The position numbers and the translations under genes are program-made. From contig NZ_CAAF010000047.1 of NCBI RefSeq assembly GCF_000359125.1, positions 1 to 64,000 of the forward strand: a stretch of DNA of 64,000 nucleotides. The letters are read 5' to 3'. Positions 36,851 to 45,672 of the stretch are shown one piece after another (within the stretch, counting starts at the first letter, position 1; every line of letters begins with the position of its first letter). The stretch comes from Mesorhizobium sp. STM 4661 (GTDB lineage: Bacteria > Pseudomonadota > Alphaproteobacteria > Rhizobiales > Rhizobiaceae). The notes beneath the pieces were generated by a model, which was not told where the DNA came from, made no database searches, and was given only the letters and a program-made list of their open reading frames with translations.

Positions 36851-37470
36851 TCCAGGTCGCCCACTACGGTCTGCACTGGATCGAGGGCGACATCGCCCTC
36901 CTAGTCCAGCAGGATCGTGTGGATCACATCCTGGGTGTGCAGATGGACTTCGAGATCAAGGTCACGCCACCACGGCGGCATGCCTTCACCTGTCCCCACG
37001 ACATCTTCCTGGATCAGGTCCTCGACGGGGCCTTGCCCGACGATCCGCTCGTCAACGCTTTCTTGCCAATCCCGAAGGTGCTGGGTGAGAAGGCCCTGTT
37101 CGTCGAGGACACGGTCGCCAACAAGACACTGGTCCACGAGCTGCTGCGGCTGTCGCACCCCAGAGCGTCGGCCGCGATGGCGGCGCTGTGGATGTATCGG
37201 TCGGAAGTCTTCTCGACCCTGCTGAACCTCACGAACCTCCAACCGCTGGTAGTCTTCGGCTACCGGCAAGAACTGCAAATGGCCCTGTCCAAGCTCCTGG
37301 AGGCCGCGATGTTTTCTCCCCGACGCCTGATCTTCATGGGTCCGCAATGGACCGTGCTTCGACAGGAGGCCGAGCGAGTCCACTCGCTGGTCCAGATTGA
37401 ACATGTGGCTCACCTCCCACTCGAACAGATCGGAGCCGGCGTGCTCCGCAAGAGGATGATGAAACGATGA
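36847..37470 (+). CDS. Phage protein of unknown function
   Basis: 207 aa, not recognised. No signal, membrane segment or known motif is seen. The middle is helical and Leu-rich (LVHELLRLSHPRASAAMAALWMYRSEVFSTLLNL), and the end is basic (RKRMMKR). Starts and stops overlap the neighbours by ATGA, so it belongs to the operon. Confidence 0.65.
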   Translation: MIQVAHYGLHWIEGDIALLVQQDRVDHILGVQMDFEIKVTPPRRHAFTCPHDIFLDQVLDGALPDDPLVNAFLPIPKVLGEKALFVEDTVANKTLVHELLRLSHPRASAAMAALWMYRSEVFSTLLNLTNLQPLVVFGYRQELQMALSKLLEAAMFSPRRLIFMGPQWTVLRQEAERVHSLVQIEHVAHLPLEQIGAGVLRKRMMKR

Positions 37471-37642
37471 ACACCGACGAGGTACTCAAAAAGGTCTTGG
37501 CTTATGGTGAGGCCCGAAGAACGAATACCACGGTCCCGGCTTTATCCTGCTCATGGATGAGGAAGATCGGCAGACCGTGGTCCGTGAACTGGGCGACAGC
37601 GTGGTCAGTGCCAACCCGTTCAAGACTCTCGTGGGCTCTTAG
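37467..37642 (+). pseudogene. Small phage gene with an apparent -1 frameshift
   Basis: The frame opens MNTDEVLKKVLAYGE and then degenerates. Shifting back one base near 37510 restores sensible protein (GPKNEYHGPGFILLMDEEDRQ, VVRELGDSVVSANPFKTLVGS) that stops at 37642. The full product would be about 58 aa. Either one G is missing, or the ribosome shifts. No canonical slippery heptamer is present at the point. The unshifted frame runs on to 37733 as nonsense. Confidence 0.6.
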
Positions 37643-37880
37643 GCCTCTTGATGTACATGCCGGGGTTGAACTTGCCTTGGCCATCCGTCAGCGCGTCCTT
37701 CAACCTCGGCGGGCAGTAGCCCAGATCAAATAGCTTCTGCAATGTCGATGCCAGGTTCGCGATTATGTCGCGCGCCTCATCGAAGTTCTTTGCCATCTCT
37801 GCCTCTCGCTGTTCGGCGAGGGCCTTCTCTCGCTGTGCTTGAAGCTCGGCGATCTTGGCATCGATCTCACTCAGTTTCAT
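37620..37880 (-). CDS. Antisense-oriented small coiled-coil protein
   Basis: 86 aa, not recognised. An N-terminal coiled coil (KLSEIDAKIAELQAQREKAL and onward, residues 1-50) is followed by DLGYCPPRLKDALTDGQGKF and a basic tail (YIKRPKSPRES), a layout reminiscent of small nucleoid-binding or regulatory proteins. GGGAG lies before the ATG at 37880. It is the only leftward gene in the replication arm. Its start is 15 nt from the helicase start, and its end overlaps the frameshifted gene. Confidence 0.6.
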   Translation of the reverse strand: MKLSEIDAKIAELQAQREKALAEQREAEMAKNFDEARDIIANLASTLQKLFDLGYCPPRLKDALTDGQGKFNPGMYIKRPKSPRES

Positions 37881-37895
37881 AGGAAAGGCTCCCTC

Positions 37896-39335
37896 ATGTT
37901 GGACGCCCTCGATACACCGACTCTGCGTGATGATCAAGTCGCGGACCTTTCCTATTACATGCGACAGGACAGGTGCATGAACTTGTCCGACCCTGGCGCC
38001 GGCAAGACCCCGTCGGTCGTCGTGTACCAGTGGTATCTCTGGAGCGAGCTTCAGGTTGGCAGTTGCTGGACCATGCCCAAGCGTCTGCTGAAGAAGAACA
38101 AGCGAGAAATCCTCCGCTTCACCGGCTTCAAGGATGAGGATGTCGTCATCGTCGACGGCACCACCAAACAGGTTGCGAAGCAGATGGCGTCCGGTGCCAA
38201 GGTCTTCCTGATGGGTTTCCGGAGGTTCACGCTGTCGTGGAAGCAGATGCCCTCATTCGTCAAGGCCCTCCAGGTCGACGAGTTTCACATGGGCTTCAAG
38301 AACGCCAACACAGCAGCGACCTTGGCTCTGTTCGATGCCATGCAGTTCCACTTCAAATACTTCCTGCCGATGACCGGCACGATCATCGACGGCAAGCTGA
38401 CCTCAGCCTACCCGGCGATCCACATTATCGAACCTCGCTACTACCCATCGGCTGAGGCCTTCGAATACCAGCATGCCATTAAGGACTACGACGGCAAGAT
38501 AATTGGCTGGCAGGGTCACAAGAAGCTGTCGGAAATCTTCGGCCGGCATGCCATTCGCAGGACGTTCCGATCGATCTTCGGTGATCAGGACCCTGTCATC
38601 ATCCCCGAGGTGGTGGCGATGAACCCCCGACAGCGGGAGATGTACGACAAGTTCCACGACGAGGCCGTGCTCGAACTGGAGAAGTTCTATCTCGACGGCA
38701 CCCAGCCAGGTGTCGCCTTCCTTCGAGCCCGGCAGCTCATGGAACATCCGAACGAGTTCCCCGATCTTACCAGTCCCGGCAAGTTCATCGACATCATGCA
38801 GGGCGAGGCCCCCGGCAAGGAGGATTTGTTCCAGATCCATTTGGAGGACCACGTCAACACCGGCAAGCCGATGATCGTCTTCTCCTCGATGGTGCCTCAA
38901 CATCGCCGGCTCGCCACCATGCTGGACAAAGCCGGTCGCCGATACGCGGTCATCAATGGCAGCACTTCGATGAAGGAAGGCGACGAGGCCGATCTCGCGT
39001 TCCAGAACGGAGAGCTTGACGACATCATCTGCTCTCCACTGTGCGCCGCTGTCGGCTTCAACTGGCAGTTCTGCGGCAAGCAGGAACTGGATCACATGAT
39101 CTTCATGGCCATGGACTTCAGGGACACTGCCTTCACCCAAGGTGTTCAACGAGGGATCAGGGGTAAACGGAACACACCACTCCGGGTCTCGGTCCTCGAA
39201 TATGAGGACAGCGTCGACCAACATGTCCTTGGCATTGTCTATCGCAAGAGCGTCGATGCTCACAAGGTCGATCCAACCAAACCCATCCTGCAACTGTCCG
39301 GATACCAGAAGGATTACTCAATGAAGGACTACTAA
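37896..39335 (+). CDS. Phage SNF2-like DNA helicase
   Basis: 479 aa SF2 ATPase. Walker A is SDPGAGKTPS, motif II VDEFHMGF (DEFH in place of DEAH), and motif III-like MTGTIIDGK. The C-terminal RecA-like half has MIVFSSMVPQHRRL, INGSTSMKEGDEADLAFQNG and motif VI-like FTQGVQRGIRGKR. Similar phage helicases replace DnaB or remodel forks. AGGAAAGG lies 7 nt before the ATG at 37896. Confidence 0.85.
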   Translation: MLDALDTPTLRDDQVADLSYYMRQDRCMNLSDPGAGKTPSVVVYQWYLWSELQVGSCWTMPKRLLKKNKREILRFTGFKDEDVVIVDGTTKQVAKQMASGAKVFLMGFRRFTLSWKQMPSFVKALQVDEFHMGFKNANTAATLALFDAMQFHFKYFLPMTGTIIDGKLTSAYPAIHIIEPRYYPSAEAFEYQHAIKDYDGKIIGWQGHKKLSEIFGRHAIRRTFRSIFGDQDPVIIPEVVAMNPRQREMYDKFHDEAVLELEKFYLDGTQPGVAFLRARQLMEHPNEFPDLTSPGKFIDIMQGEAPGKEDLFQIHLEDHVNTGKPMIVFSSMVPQHRRLATMLDKAGRRYAVINGSTSMKEGDEADLAFQNGELDDIICSPLCAAVGFNWQFCGKQELDHMIFMAMDFRDTAFTQGVQRGIRGKRNTPLRVSVLEYEDSVDQHVLGIVYRKSVDAHKVDPTKPILQLSGYQKDYSMKDY

Positions 39336-39367
39336 TAGACTAAGCGTCAAAGGCCCTCGAAACTACC
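39334..39367 (+). promoter_or_regulatory. Post-stop two-part motif, copy A
   Basis: AATAGACTAAG, 12 nt, then TCGAAACTACC. It begins inside the helicase stop codon. Copies B and C follow two other phage genes. An imperfect ACGACAC/GTGTCGT hairpin follows at about 39373-39392, before the next gene. Confidence 0.5.
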
Positions 39368-39417
39368 AGCGACGACACCACCTTAGTGTCGTTCAACTGT
39401 TCAAAGGAAACTATCAA

Positions 39418-40095
39418 ATGTCAAGTATCGAAGACGCAATCAATGCCGCCAAGGCCGCTGCTGCTGCCGCTCCCTCGGAAGCAAACGCAAACCTCGGCGG
39501 TGACCAGGTTGCCAACTACCAGTCGCCGGGTCTCCCGGCACAACGCGGCCCCGCCCTTGGGGTCGACGACATGCTCGGCGGTTCCATCAACGTGGACGCC
39601 TGGCTGAAGGTCAATGAGTACGGCCTTCAGATCGGCGCCGACACCACGCTGTTCGAAAGCGTGGATGCCATCCTCGACCTCTCCGAAATCGCGTATTGCT
39701 ACTCGGTGCGCTACGGCAATCCGGCGACTTACGAGAAGACTTACGACCGTGTCTCCAACGCTCGCGGTGGTGGCTCGTGGTTCGACACCTTGGCGAAAGC
39801 CCAGCGTATCGATCCGAAGGCCGGCGAGTTCCGCTCGGCTGATATCCCCTTCACTGTGGTCGGTGACTACAAGAACAAGAAGGGCGATCTGCTGATCGAG
39901 GACGGCAAGACGCTGGGCCATTCGATCTCCATGACCGGTTGGAAATCGTTTCAGAAATTTATCCGAGACATCTCCGGGAAGGGCATCGACATTCGCAACG
40001 CCAAGGTCGCTCTAAAGATCGGCTACAACGTCGAGAAGAACACCAAGGGAACTTGGGGAACGCTTCTGTTCAGCGACGTGGCTGTGGTTGTCTAG
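39418..40095 (+). CDS. Probable phage single-stranded DNA-binding protein
   Basis: 225 aa. An Ala-rich N-terminus (residues 1-30) precedes a compact mixed domain with aromatic residues (GGSINVDAWLKVNEYGLQ, YCYSVRYGNPATYEKTYDR, GWKSFQKFIRDISGKG). No family is certain. Length, composition and place between helicase and exonuclease suggest the SSB of the replisome. It ends just before a hairpin at 40104. Confidence 0.55.
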   Translation: MSSIEDAINAAKAAAAAAPSEANANLGGDQVANYQSPGLPAQRGPALGVDDMLGGSINVDAWLKVNEYGLQIGADTTLFESVDAILDLSEIAYCYSVRYGNPATYEKTYDRVSNARGGGSWFDTLAKAQRIDPKAGEFRSADIPFTVVGDYKNKKGDLLIEDGKTLGHSISMTGWKSFQKFIRDISGKGIDIRNAKVALKIGYNVEKNTKGTWGTLLFSDVAVVV

Positions 40096-40103
40096 TCCGG
40101 ACT

Positions 40104-40135
40104 AAGGGGAGGCCTTGTGCCTCCCCCTTCCTTTT
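40104..40135 (+). terminator. Hairpin terminator after the SSB-like gene
   Basis: AAGGGGAGGC pairs with GCCTCCCCCTT around a short loop, followed by CCTTTT. A perfect 12-nt palindrome TAGTCCGGACTA lies immediately upstream. Confidence 0.65.
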
Positions 40136-40148
40136 GTAGGAGGCTTTC

Positions 40149-40892
40149 ATGAAAATCTATGATGCGAATAACTACGTACGCCGGGTGTTAGAAACGGACA
40201 TCACGGGCTTGGCCCCTAGGACTATCCTCAACACCGTAGATCAGGCTCGCGACACGGTCCTCTTTGTGTGGGACGGCCTCGGTGGGAATTCCAAACGCCG
40301 TGAGATTTACCCAGAGTACAAGCGCGGTCGACCACCAATGAAGAAAGACATCTTCGCTGGCTTCGATATGGTGGAAGAGACGCTCAAGCATAGCGCCGCC
40401 ATCCAGGTCAAGCTCCCAGGCTTCGAGGCTGATGATGTCATCGCCGCACTGACGAGGCACTACGCTAAGGCCGGCGACCAGATTTCGATCTACAGCACCG
40501 ACATGGATTTCCTCCAGTTGACTGGAGAGTTCCCGAAGAACGTGTTCTGCGGCTGCAACCCTAAGGTCGATCCGAAGCTGGTCACCTACTACAAGGTCTG
40601 CGTTGGAGATACCTCAGATAACATCCCAGGCATTAAGGGTTTCGGAGAGAAGACCTGGGATGAGACCGACAAGGGCCTGCTCAAGGCTTGGGTCGACGAC
40701 ATCCTCACGAAGAGAGTGGTCCGAGACATTGGCCTGCCCGGTCGGGTGAAGGTAGATATTGACGCCATGATCGTCTGGAGCAAGATCATAAACTTCCTCC
40801 CGGTCCCACTCTCTCTGATCTCCGAGCACATGACGGTCGGCAAGCCCAACTACGACGCCGCAGATAACTACCTCAAACAATGGTTCCTATGA
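40149..40892 (+). CDS. Phage 5'-3' exonuclease (PIN/FEN fold)
   Basis: 247 aa, related to the 5' nuclease domain of DNA polymerase I and T7/T5 exonucleases. Metal-binding acids are in FVWDGLGGNSKRREIYPEYK, LPGFEADDVIAAL, YSTDMDFLQL, and VGDTSDNIPGIKGFGEKT, which also forms the helix-hairpin-helix. It removes RNA primers and flaps. The stop overlaps the next gene. Confidence 0.9.
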   Translation: MKIYDANNYVRRVLETDITGLAPRTILNTVDQARDTVLFVWDGLGGNSKRREIYPEYKRGRPPMKKDIFAGFDMVEETLKHSAAIQVKLPGFEADDVIAALTRHYAKAGDQISIYSTDMDFLQLTGEFPKNVFCGCNPKVDPKLVTYYKVCVGDTSDNIPGIKGFGEKTWDETDKGLLKAWVDDILTKRVVRDIGLPGRVKVDIDAMIVWSKIINFLPVPLSLISEHMTVGKPNYDAADNYLKQWFL

Positions 40893-41098
40893 TGCGCTAC
40901 GTCTTAGAATACGTGCGGGTTCACCCGCAGCAGAAGCAGTACTTCTTCAGCCGCTACATGGGCCGTGCCATGTGGTCCGATACCACTGCCGACGCGCAGC
41001 GCTGGTGGACCCAGAAGGGCGCCGAGGAGGCGCTGCGAGTTCTCCCCAAGAGTGAGAAGCAGCACCTGATGGTCAGCAAGGTAGGGATATTCGGATGA
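40889..41098 (+). CDS. Small phage protein
   Basis: 69 aa, not recognised, rich in aromatic and basic residues (RYVLEYVRVHPQQKQYFFSR). Joined to both neighbours by ATGA overlaps, between exonuclease and polymerase genes. Confidence 0.6.
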   Translation: MMRYVLEYVRVHPQQKQYFFSRYMGRAMWSDTTADAQRWWTQKGAEEALRVLPKSEKQHLMVSKVGIFG

Positions 41099-43758
41099 CC
41101 GTAAAGAGCCAGCTCCTCGACGCCACCAACTTCGAACAGCACGCCTTTGGCCTGATCTCCAAGATCAAGGTTGCGACGTTCGTTGGATTGGATACCGAAA
41201 CACAGGACTCCAACCGGCACGAGGGGCTGAACACTTACTGCAAGTACAATCCGAAGACCGGCAAGAAGGCCGAGAACACCAAGATGGTGTTCGACATCCG
41301 CCGAACGGTGATGACCGGCTTCTCGATCTGGGTCGAGGGCGATGACACAGCCTATTATGTCAACCTCAACCACGCCGACATCGAGAACCGCATCCCTTGG
41401 TCAAAAGCCAAAATCCTGCTCGATGCCCTGCCGGCAGAGAGTTTCTGGGTAGCGCACAACGCTGCCTACGAGTTGACGGTCTTCAAGGCCTGCTACGATC
41501 TCGACATCCCGAATTACATCTGCACCTTGCAGTTGGCGGTGTCAGCATTCGGCCCTGACGAATACCATCTCAACGATTTCATTCGAGCCGGGCAGGGCGA
41601 GATCAGGAAGCTGATCCCCTCGCTGTTGCAGGAGTCCCGCTACTACGATCCGGCCAAGGGTAACGATCTGCCGCCGGCCCTTGCCGACGTGGTCTACAAG
41701 ATCATAGGCAAAGCCTCGACCTCGACGTTCTCCTACAACGGCTTCGTCAAGGACATCGCCTACAGCTACGGCTTGAAGAAGCTGGTCAAGGCCTTCTTCC
41801 AACACCAGATGACGACCTTCCAGGAGGTTCTTGGCGACAAAGTACACATGGGTGAGCTGACTGGCGCCGAGGTTTGCGCCTACGGTTCCGACGACGCCTA
41901 CTGGGCTGTCCGGTTGTTCCGTCGCCTCATGGAGTACATGGCGAAGAACTGCCCCGCGACGATCCCGACCTTCTTCTCGCAAGAGAACCCGATGGTCCAG
42001 AAGTTCTCGAACATCTGGATCGGCGGCATGGTGGTCAACACGACCAACGTCTTTGCTCGTCGTGATCTCGAACGTTCGGAGATGGCCAACATCCTTCGCA
42101 AGATGAAGGTCACTGTCCGAAAAATGCTGCCTTTTTCGGACACACCAAGCGCCGTACTGCGGGACGAGAAGTGGTATCAGCCGAAGTACCGTGAGCAGAT
42201 CATCGCCTGGGCTGCAATGCCCGACAGCGATGACGACTTCACCCAGTGCCAGCAGGTTCGCGGGCCGGTGTCGAATGCCTGGGGAGACGGCCGGAACACC
42301 GGCCCTAACTTCTCGCACTACATGCCGATGAGGGTGCTGCTCTACGACCTGATCAACACCAAGGCCATCCGGTCTGAGGGGAAGATCCAGTCGGACGGCG
42401 AAGCCAGGGGTAAACTGAAAGACAGGCTCAGAGAGAACGCCGACGCGGTGGCGATCATCGACGCCATCAACGAGATCGCAGGGGTCGAGCAGCGGATGAA
42501 GCTGTACCTGACGCCTTACACCCAACTGATGGACCCTGAGACGGGCAAGATGTACCCGCTGGTTTCGTCCATGCTCGCCACCCGGCGCATGGCAGGCTCC
42601 GTCCCGAACGTCATGCAGCTCGCGAAGCGAGGGGAGTCGACTTATGTACGCGGCTTCTTCGAACCCGATTATGCGGACCACGTCCTTGTCTCCATTGACT
42701 GGTCCGGTATTGAGCTTGTCGAGATTGGAGACTTCTCAGCTGACCCCGAATTCATCAAAGCCTTCGGACAAATCCCTCATCAAGATCTTCATGCTGGCGC
42801 AGCTGCGGACATTCTCTCCGTCGATGTCCCAGGCCTCACAGAGGATATTTTCAAGAGCCTGAAGGACTTCAAGAGCGAAGAGGAATTCGTCGAACATTAT
42901 GGCCAGGACATGGCCAACACCAACCGGCTCTTCACCGACCTGAAGGGCCAGGACCTGTCCATCGACAAGGCCTACAAATACTGGCGTACCGAAGTCGGCA
43001 AGGGTGCCAACTTCAACTATTGGTACTCGGGCTTCCTCGGCACCATCGGTGAGCGGATGGGCTGGTCGACCGAGAAGACTGGCAAGGCGACCGAACGCTA
43101 CCGCGAGCGGTTCCATGTTGCCGAGCGTTGGCGGACAGACCTGATCGCAGAGGTGCAGCAGAACGGGTTCATCACCCTACCTGATGGCCACCGCCGCGTC
43201 CGGTTCGAAGCGACCCACCTTTGGAACGACTATTTCTGCAGCAAGTTCCAATACCCGGTCGACAGGGACGACGACCAGCTGACGAAGTTCAATTCCATCA
43301 TCAGCTGGATCGCTCGCAAGATCCAGAAGCGAGCCCACAACCAAGCGGTCAACGCCTACATTCAGGGCTCCTGCGCCACCATCGCCAAGCGCTCGATCAT
43401 CCGGATCGACAACTGGAAGGCGGATCAGGGCTGGGCCGATAGGGAAGCTCGCTTCCTCATGCCCATCCACGACGAGCTTCTCTACTCAGTCCACAAGAGC
43501 ATAGTTCCCGAGTTCATCAACGGCGCTCGCGGGATCATGATCGACCACCCCGACATGTTCCGACATTGCATGCTGGACGCAAGTCCATCGATTGGTCTGA
43601 CCTTCGAGCCCTGGAACCCCAAGAACGCATCGCTCGGACAGTTAGAGTTGTACGAAATGCCTGAGATCGGCATCGGAACTCCTGGTGGAAGAGCGTCTGA
43701 CGATGATGTCCGAGGGGCTGTCGAATACCTCTTCGACCAACGCAGGCTGGCTGCATGA
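41095..43758 (+). CDS. Phage family A DNA polymerase
   Basis: 887 aa, replicative Pol I-like enzyme. The proofreading domain (about 25-300) has VGLDTETQDS (Exo I), VAHNAAYEL (Exo II, Asp replaced by Glu) and YGSDDAYW (Exo III). The polymerase domain has motif A as SIDWSGIELVEIGD in place of DYSQIELR, the O-helix as KGANFNYWYSG, and motif C as MPIHDELLYSV. The Arg normally four residues before the O-helix Lys is Thr here, with an Arg one further back. The 5' nuclease is a separate gene, 40149-40892. Confidence 0.93.
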   Translation: MTVKSQLLDATNFEQHAFGLISKIKVATFVGLDTETQDSNRHEGLNTYCKYNPKTGKKAENTKMVFDIRRTVMTGFSIWVEGDDTAYYVNLNHADIENRIPWSKAKILLDALPAESFWVAHNAAYELTVFKACYDLDIPNYICTLQLAVSAFGPDEYHLNDFIRAGQGEIRKLIPSLLQESRYYDPAKGNDLPPALADVVYKIIGKASTSTFSYNGFVKDIAYSYGLKKLVKAFFQHQMTTFQEVLGDKVHMGELTGAEVCAYGSDDAYWAVRLFRRLMEYMAKNCPATIPTFFSQENPMVQKFSNIWIGGMVVNTTNVFARRDLERSEMANILRKMKVTVRKMLPFSDTPSAVLRDEKWYQPKYREQIIAWAAMPDSDDDFTQCQQVRGPVSNAWGDGRNTGPNFSHYMPMRVLLYDLINTKAIRSEGKIQSDGEARGKLKDRLRENADAVAIIDAINEIAGVEQRMKLYLTPYTQLMDPETGKMYPLVSSMLATRRMAGSVPNVMQLAKRGESTYVRGFFEPDYADHVLVSIDWSGIELVEIGDFSADPEFIKAFGQIPHQDLHAGAAADILSVDVPGLTEDIFKSLKDFKSEEEFVEHYGQDMANTNRLFTDLKGQDLSIDKAYKYWRTEVGKGANFNYWYSGFLGTIGERMGWSTEKTGKATERYRERFHVAERWRTDLIAEVQQNGFITLPDGHRRVRFEATHLWNDYFCSKFQYPVDRDDDQLTKFNSIISWIARKIQKRAHNQAVNAYIQGSCATIAKRSIIRIDNWKADQGWADREARFLMPIHDELLYSVHKSIVPEFINGARGIMIDHPDMFRHCMLDASPSIGLTFEPWNPKNASLGQLELYEMPEIGIGTPGGRASDDDVRGAVEYLFDQRRLAA

Positions 43759-44166
43759 TCACACATGCAGAACTTCTGGAGCGGCTCCACTACGATCCGC
43801 TCACGGGATTATTCACCTGGCTAGTTTCAAGCCGTCCTGGTTGGGTTGGAAAGATAGCGGGAAGCCAGCACAGTCAAGGCTATTGGCACATTCGTATCAG
43901 AGGCCACCTGTACCTCGCTCACCAGTCGTATCCTCAACCTCCGTGAGGCCACCCAAAGCCAGAACAAGCTGAACGTTGGCCCGCGAAAGGACAACAAGTC
44001 TGGTTTCAAAGGCGTCCACCTCGACAAGGGCACACAGAAGTTCATCGCCCAAATCCAGGTCAAGGGACGAAAGACGAACCTTGGCTACTACGAAACGCCC
44101 ATCGAGGCGAGTGAGGCTTACCGGTTGGGATCACTCAAATTAGCAGGAGAGTTTGCAAGACAATGA
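43755..44166 (+). pseudogene. HNH-AP2 homing endonuclease with its catalytic core deleted
   Basis: The N-terminus is typical (LLERLHYDPLTGLFTW, then GYWHIRIRGHLYLAHQ). The next coding sense is in another frame: RILNLREATQSQNKLN followed by an AP2-like DNA-binding domain (NKSGFKGVHLDKGTQKF, LGYYETPIEASEAY). The 25-30 residues between, which carry the two His and the Asn of HNH, are missing, and the frame shifts at the join near 43921. Both ends still overlap neighbours by ATGA. The intact relative is at 49954-50511. Confidence 0.85.
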
Positions 44167-44405
44167 GCATCCGTATTCGAACCATCAACGGAACAACGGT
44201 CGCACTCTGTGCTGCCGAGACCGACCCTGCGGTCGGTGACATCTATCTGGATGACACCATGCACCACGCCTTGGCGGCAAAGTTCGCCCAAGACTGGGAG
44301 GGCCAGGAGGTCAACTGGGAATACCACCCCGAGTGGCAAACGATGGCGACCCAAAAGTTGCGTGATGCTGAAACGGAACTACGAGCTTGGAGTGACATGC
44401 AATGA
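44163..44405 (+). CDS. Conserved small phage protein
   Basis: 80 aa. The segment GDIYLDDTMHHALAAKF recurs in small hypothetical proteins of many phages. No function is known. Overlaps both neighbours by ATGA. Confidence 0.7.
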   Translation: MSIRIRTINGTTVALCAAETDPAVGDIYLDDTMHHALAAKFAQDWEGQEVNWEYHPEWQTMATQKLRDAETELRAWSDMQ

Positions 44406-44584
44406 ACAACGTCCCCGGAACTGAGCGAGAGTACCTGACCAACAACATGGTCTCTCCACCCCCACCTCCATCCTCAACCCGCGCCCAGAGGCGCCGGCAA
44501 CTTGCCATCTTCAAGGCATCGAAGAAGTTCGACGCCGCCGAGCTGGCCTACCTGAAAAGAGCCATGAAAGGCCTACAAGCATGA
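44402..44584 (+). CDS. Small phage protein
   Basis: 60 aa, not recognised. A Pro-rich stretch (SPPPPPSS) precedes a basic helical end (RAQRRRQLAIFKASKKFDAAELAYLKRAMKG). It may be a short nucleic-acid-binding or adaptor peptide. ATGA overlaps on both sides. Confidence 0.55.
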   Translation: MNNVPGTEREYLTNNMVSPPPPPSSTRAQRRRQLAIFKASKKFDAAELAYLKRAMKGLQA

Positions 44585-45672
44585 ACATTATCTCTGACCC
44601 AATTTTCAAGCGCGACAGCGTCGGCAACATCCGCACCTGGTTCTTCGAGGTGGATGGCGACAAGTATCGCACCACATCCGGCCTGCTGGAAGGCGCTAAG
44701 ACCACCACTGCCTACACGGTCTGCACTCCAAAGAGCCAGGAGACCGCTGAGGCCCAGGCTCTGTTCGAGGCCATTGCTGACCAGACCAAGAAGCTGGAGA
44801 GGGATTACCACCGCAGCGTCGACGACATCGACACACCGCTGATGTTCAAGCCGATGCTGGCGCAGGCATATGAAACGGTAAGCTTCCCTTGCTTCGCTCA
44901 GCCGAAGCTTGACGGCGTCCGCTGCATCGCCACTGCCAAGGGGTTGTTCTCTCGGCAAGGCAAGCGGTTTCTGGGTGTGCCTCACATCGAGGAAGCCTTG
45001 GCTCCTGCGTTTACCAACGACCCTGGTCTGATCCTAGACGGTGAGCTGTACAACCACGATTTCAAAGACGACTTCAACCAGATCGTCTCGATGGTGAAGA
45101 AACAGAACCCTACCGCCGGGCAGTTGGCGAAGTCCGCAGAGCTAATCCAGTACCATGTGTACGATTTCCCTTCTGTGCATGGGACTTTTTCGGCTCGACA
45201 AAACCACCTTGCTGCACTTGTCTTTGAGGAAATGACAAACAGTCCGATCAAGATTGTTCAGACCCGCGTTGCGGTCGATCAGGCCCACCTCGATGGTCTG
45301 TACCTGAACTGGATGGAGGCCGGCTACGAAGGCCAGATGGTTCGCCTAAATGGCCCGTACGAGAACAAGCGTTCGAAGAACCTTCTGAAGCGGAAGGAAT
45401 TCCAGGACGCGGAGTACCCAGTCTCGCAGATAGGCGAGGGCCTGGGTGACTGGGCTGGCTATGCGAAGTGGGTCGAGTTCATTCTGCCTGGCGACAAGCG
45501 CACGGAGAGCGGTGAGCGGCCCAAGGCTGGCATCAAGGGAACGAAGGCGTTCACCAAGGAGCTGCTCGCCCGTCGTGACAGTGTCAAGACGACGAAGATC
45601 AAGTTCTTCAACCTGACCCCGGCTGGAATTCCGCGGTTCCCCGTAGCCATCGATTTCGACCGGGTCGACTGA
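44581..45672 (+). CDS. Phage ATP-dependent DNA ligase
   Basis: 363 aa. The nucleotidyltransferase motif I is AQPKLDGVRCIA with the adenylated Lys. Motif III is LILDGELYNHD, motif IV EGQMVRL, and motif V LLKRKEF. A short N-terminal segment of about 90 residues and a C-terminal OB-like part complete it. It seals nicks left by the family A polymerase and 5' exonuclease. Confidence 0.92.
   Translation: MNIISDPIFKRDSVGNIRTWFFEVDGDKYRTTSGLLEGAKTTTAYTVCTPKSQETAEAQALFEAIADQTKKLERDYHRSVDDIDTPLMFKPMLAQAYETVSFPCFAQPKLDGVRCIATAKGLFSRQGKRFLGVPHIEEALAPAFTNDPGLILDGELYNHDFKDDFNQIVSMVKKQNPTAGQLAKSAELIQYHVYDFPSVHGTFSARQNHLAALVFEEMTNSPIKIVQTRVAVDQAHLDGLYLNWMEAGYEGQMVRLNGPYENKRSKNLLKRKEFQDAEYPVSQIGEGLGDWAGYAKWVEFILPGDKRTESGERPKAGIKGTKAFTKELLARRDSVKTTKIKFFNLTPAGIPRFPVAIDFDRVD

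Noticed and set aside
37467..37733. Full 88-codon unshifted frame as a gene
   Set aside because: After codon 15 the sequence loses coding character, while the -1 frame is sensible to 37642.
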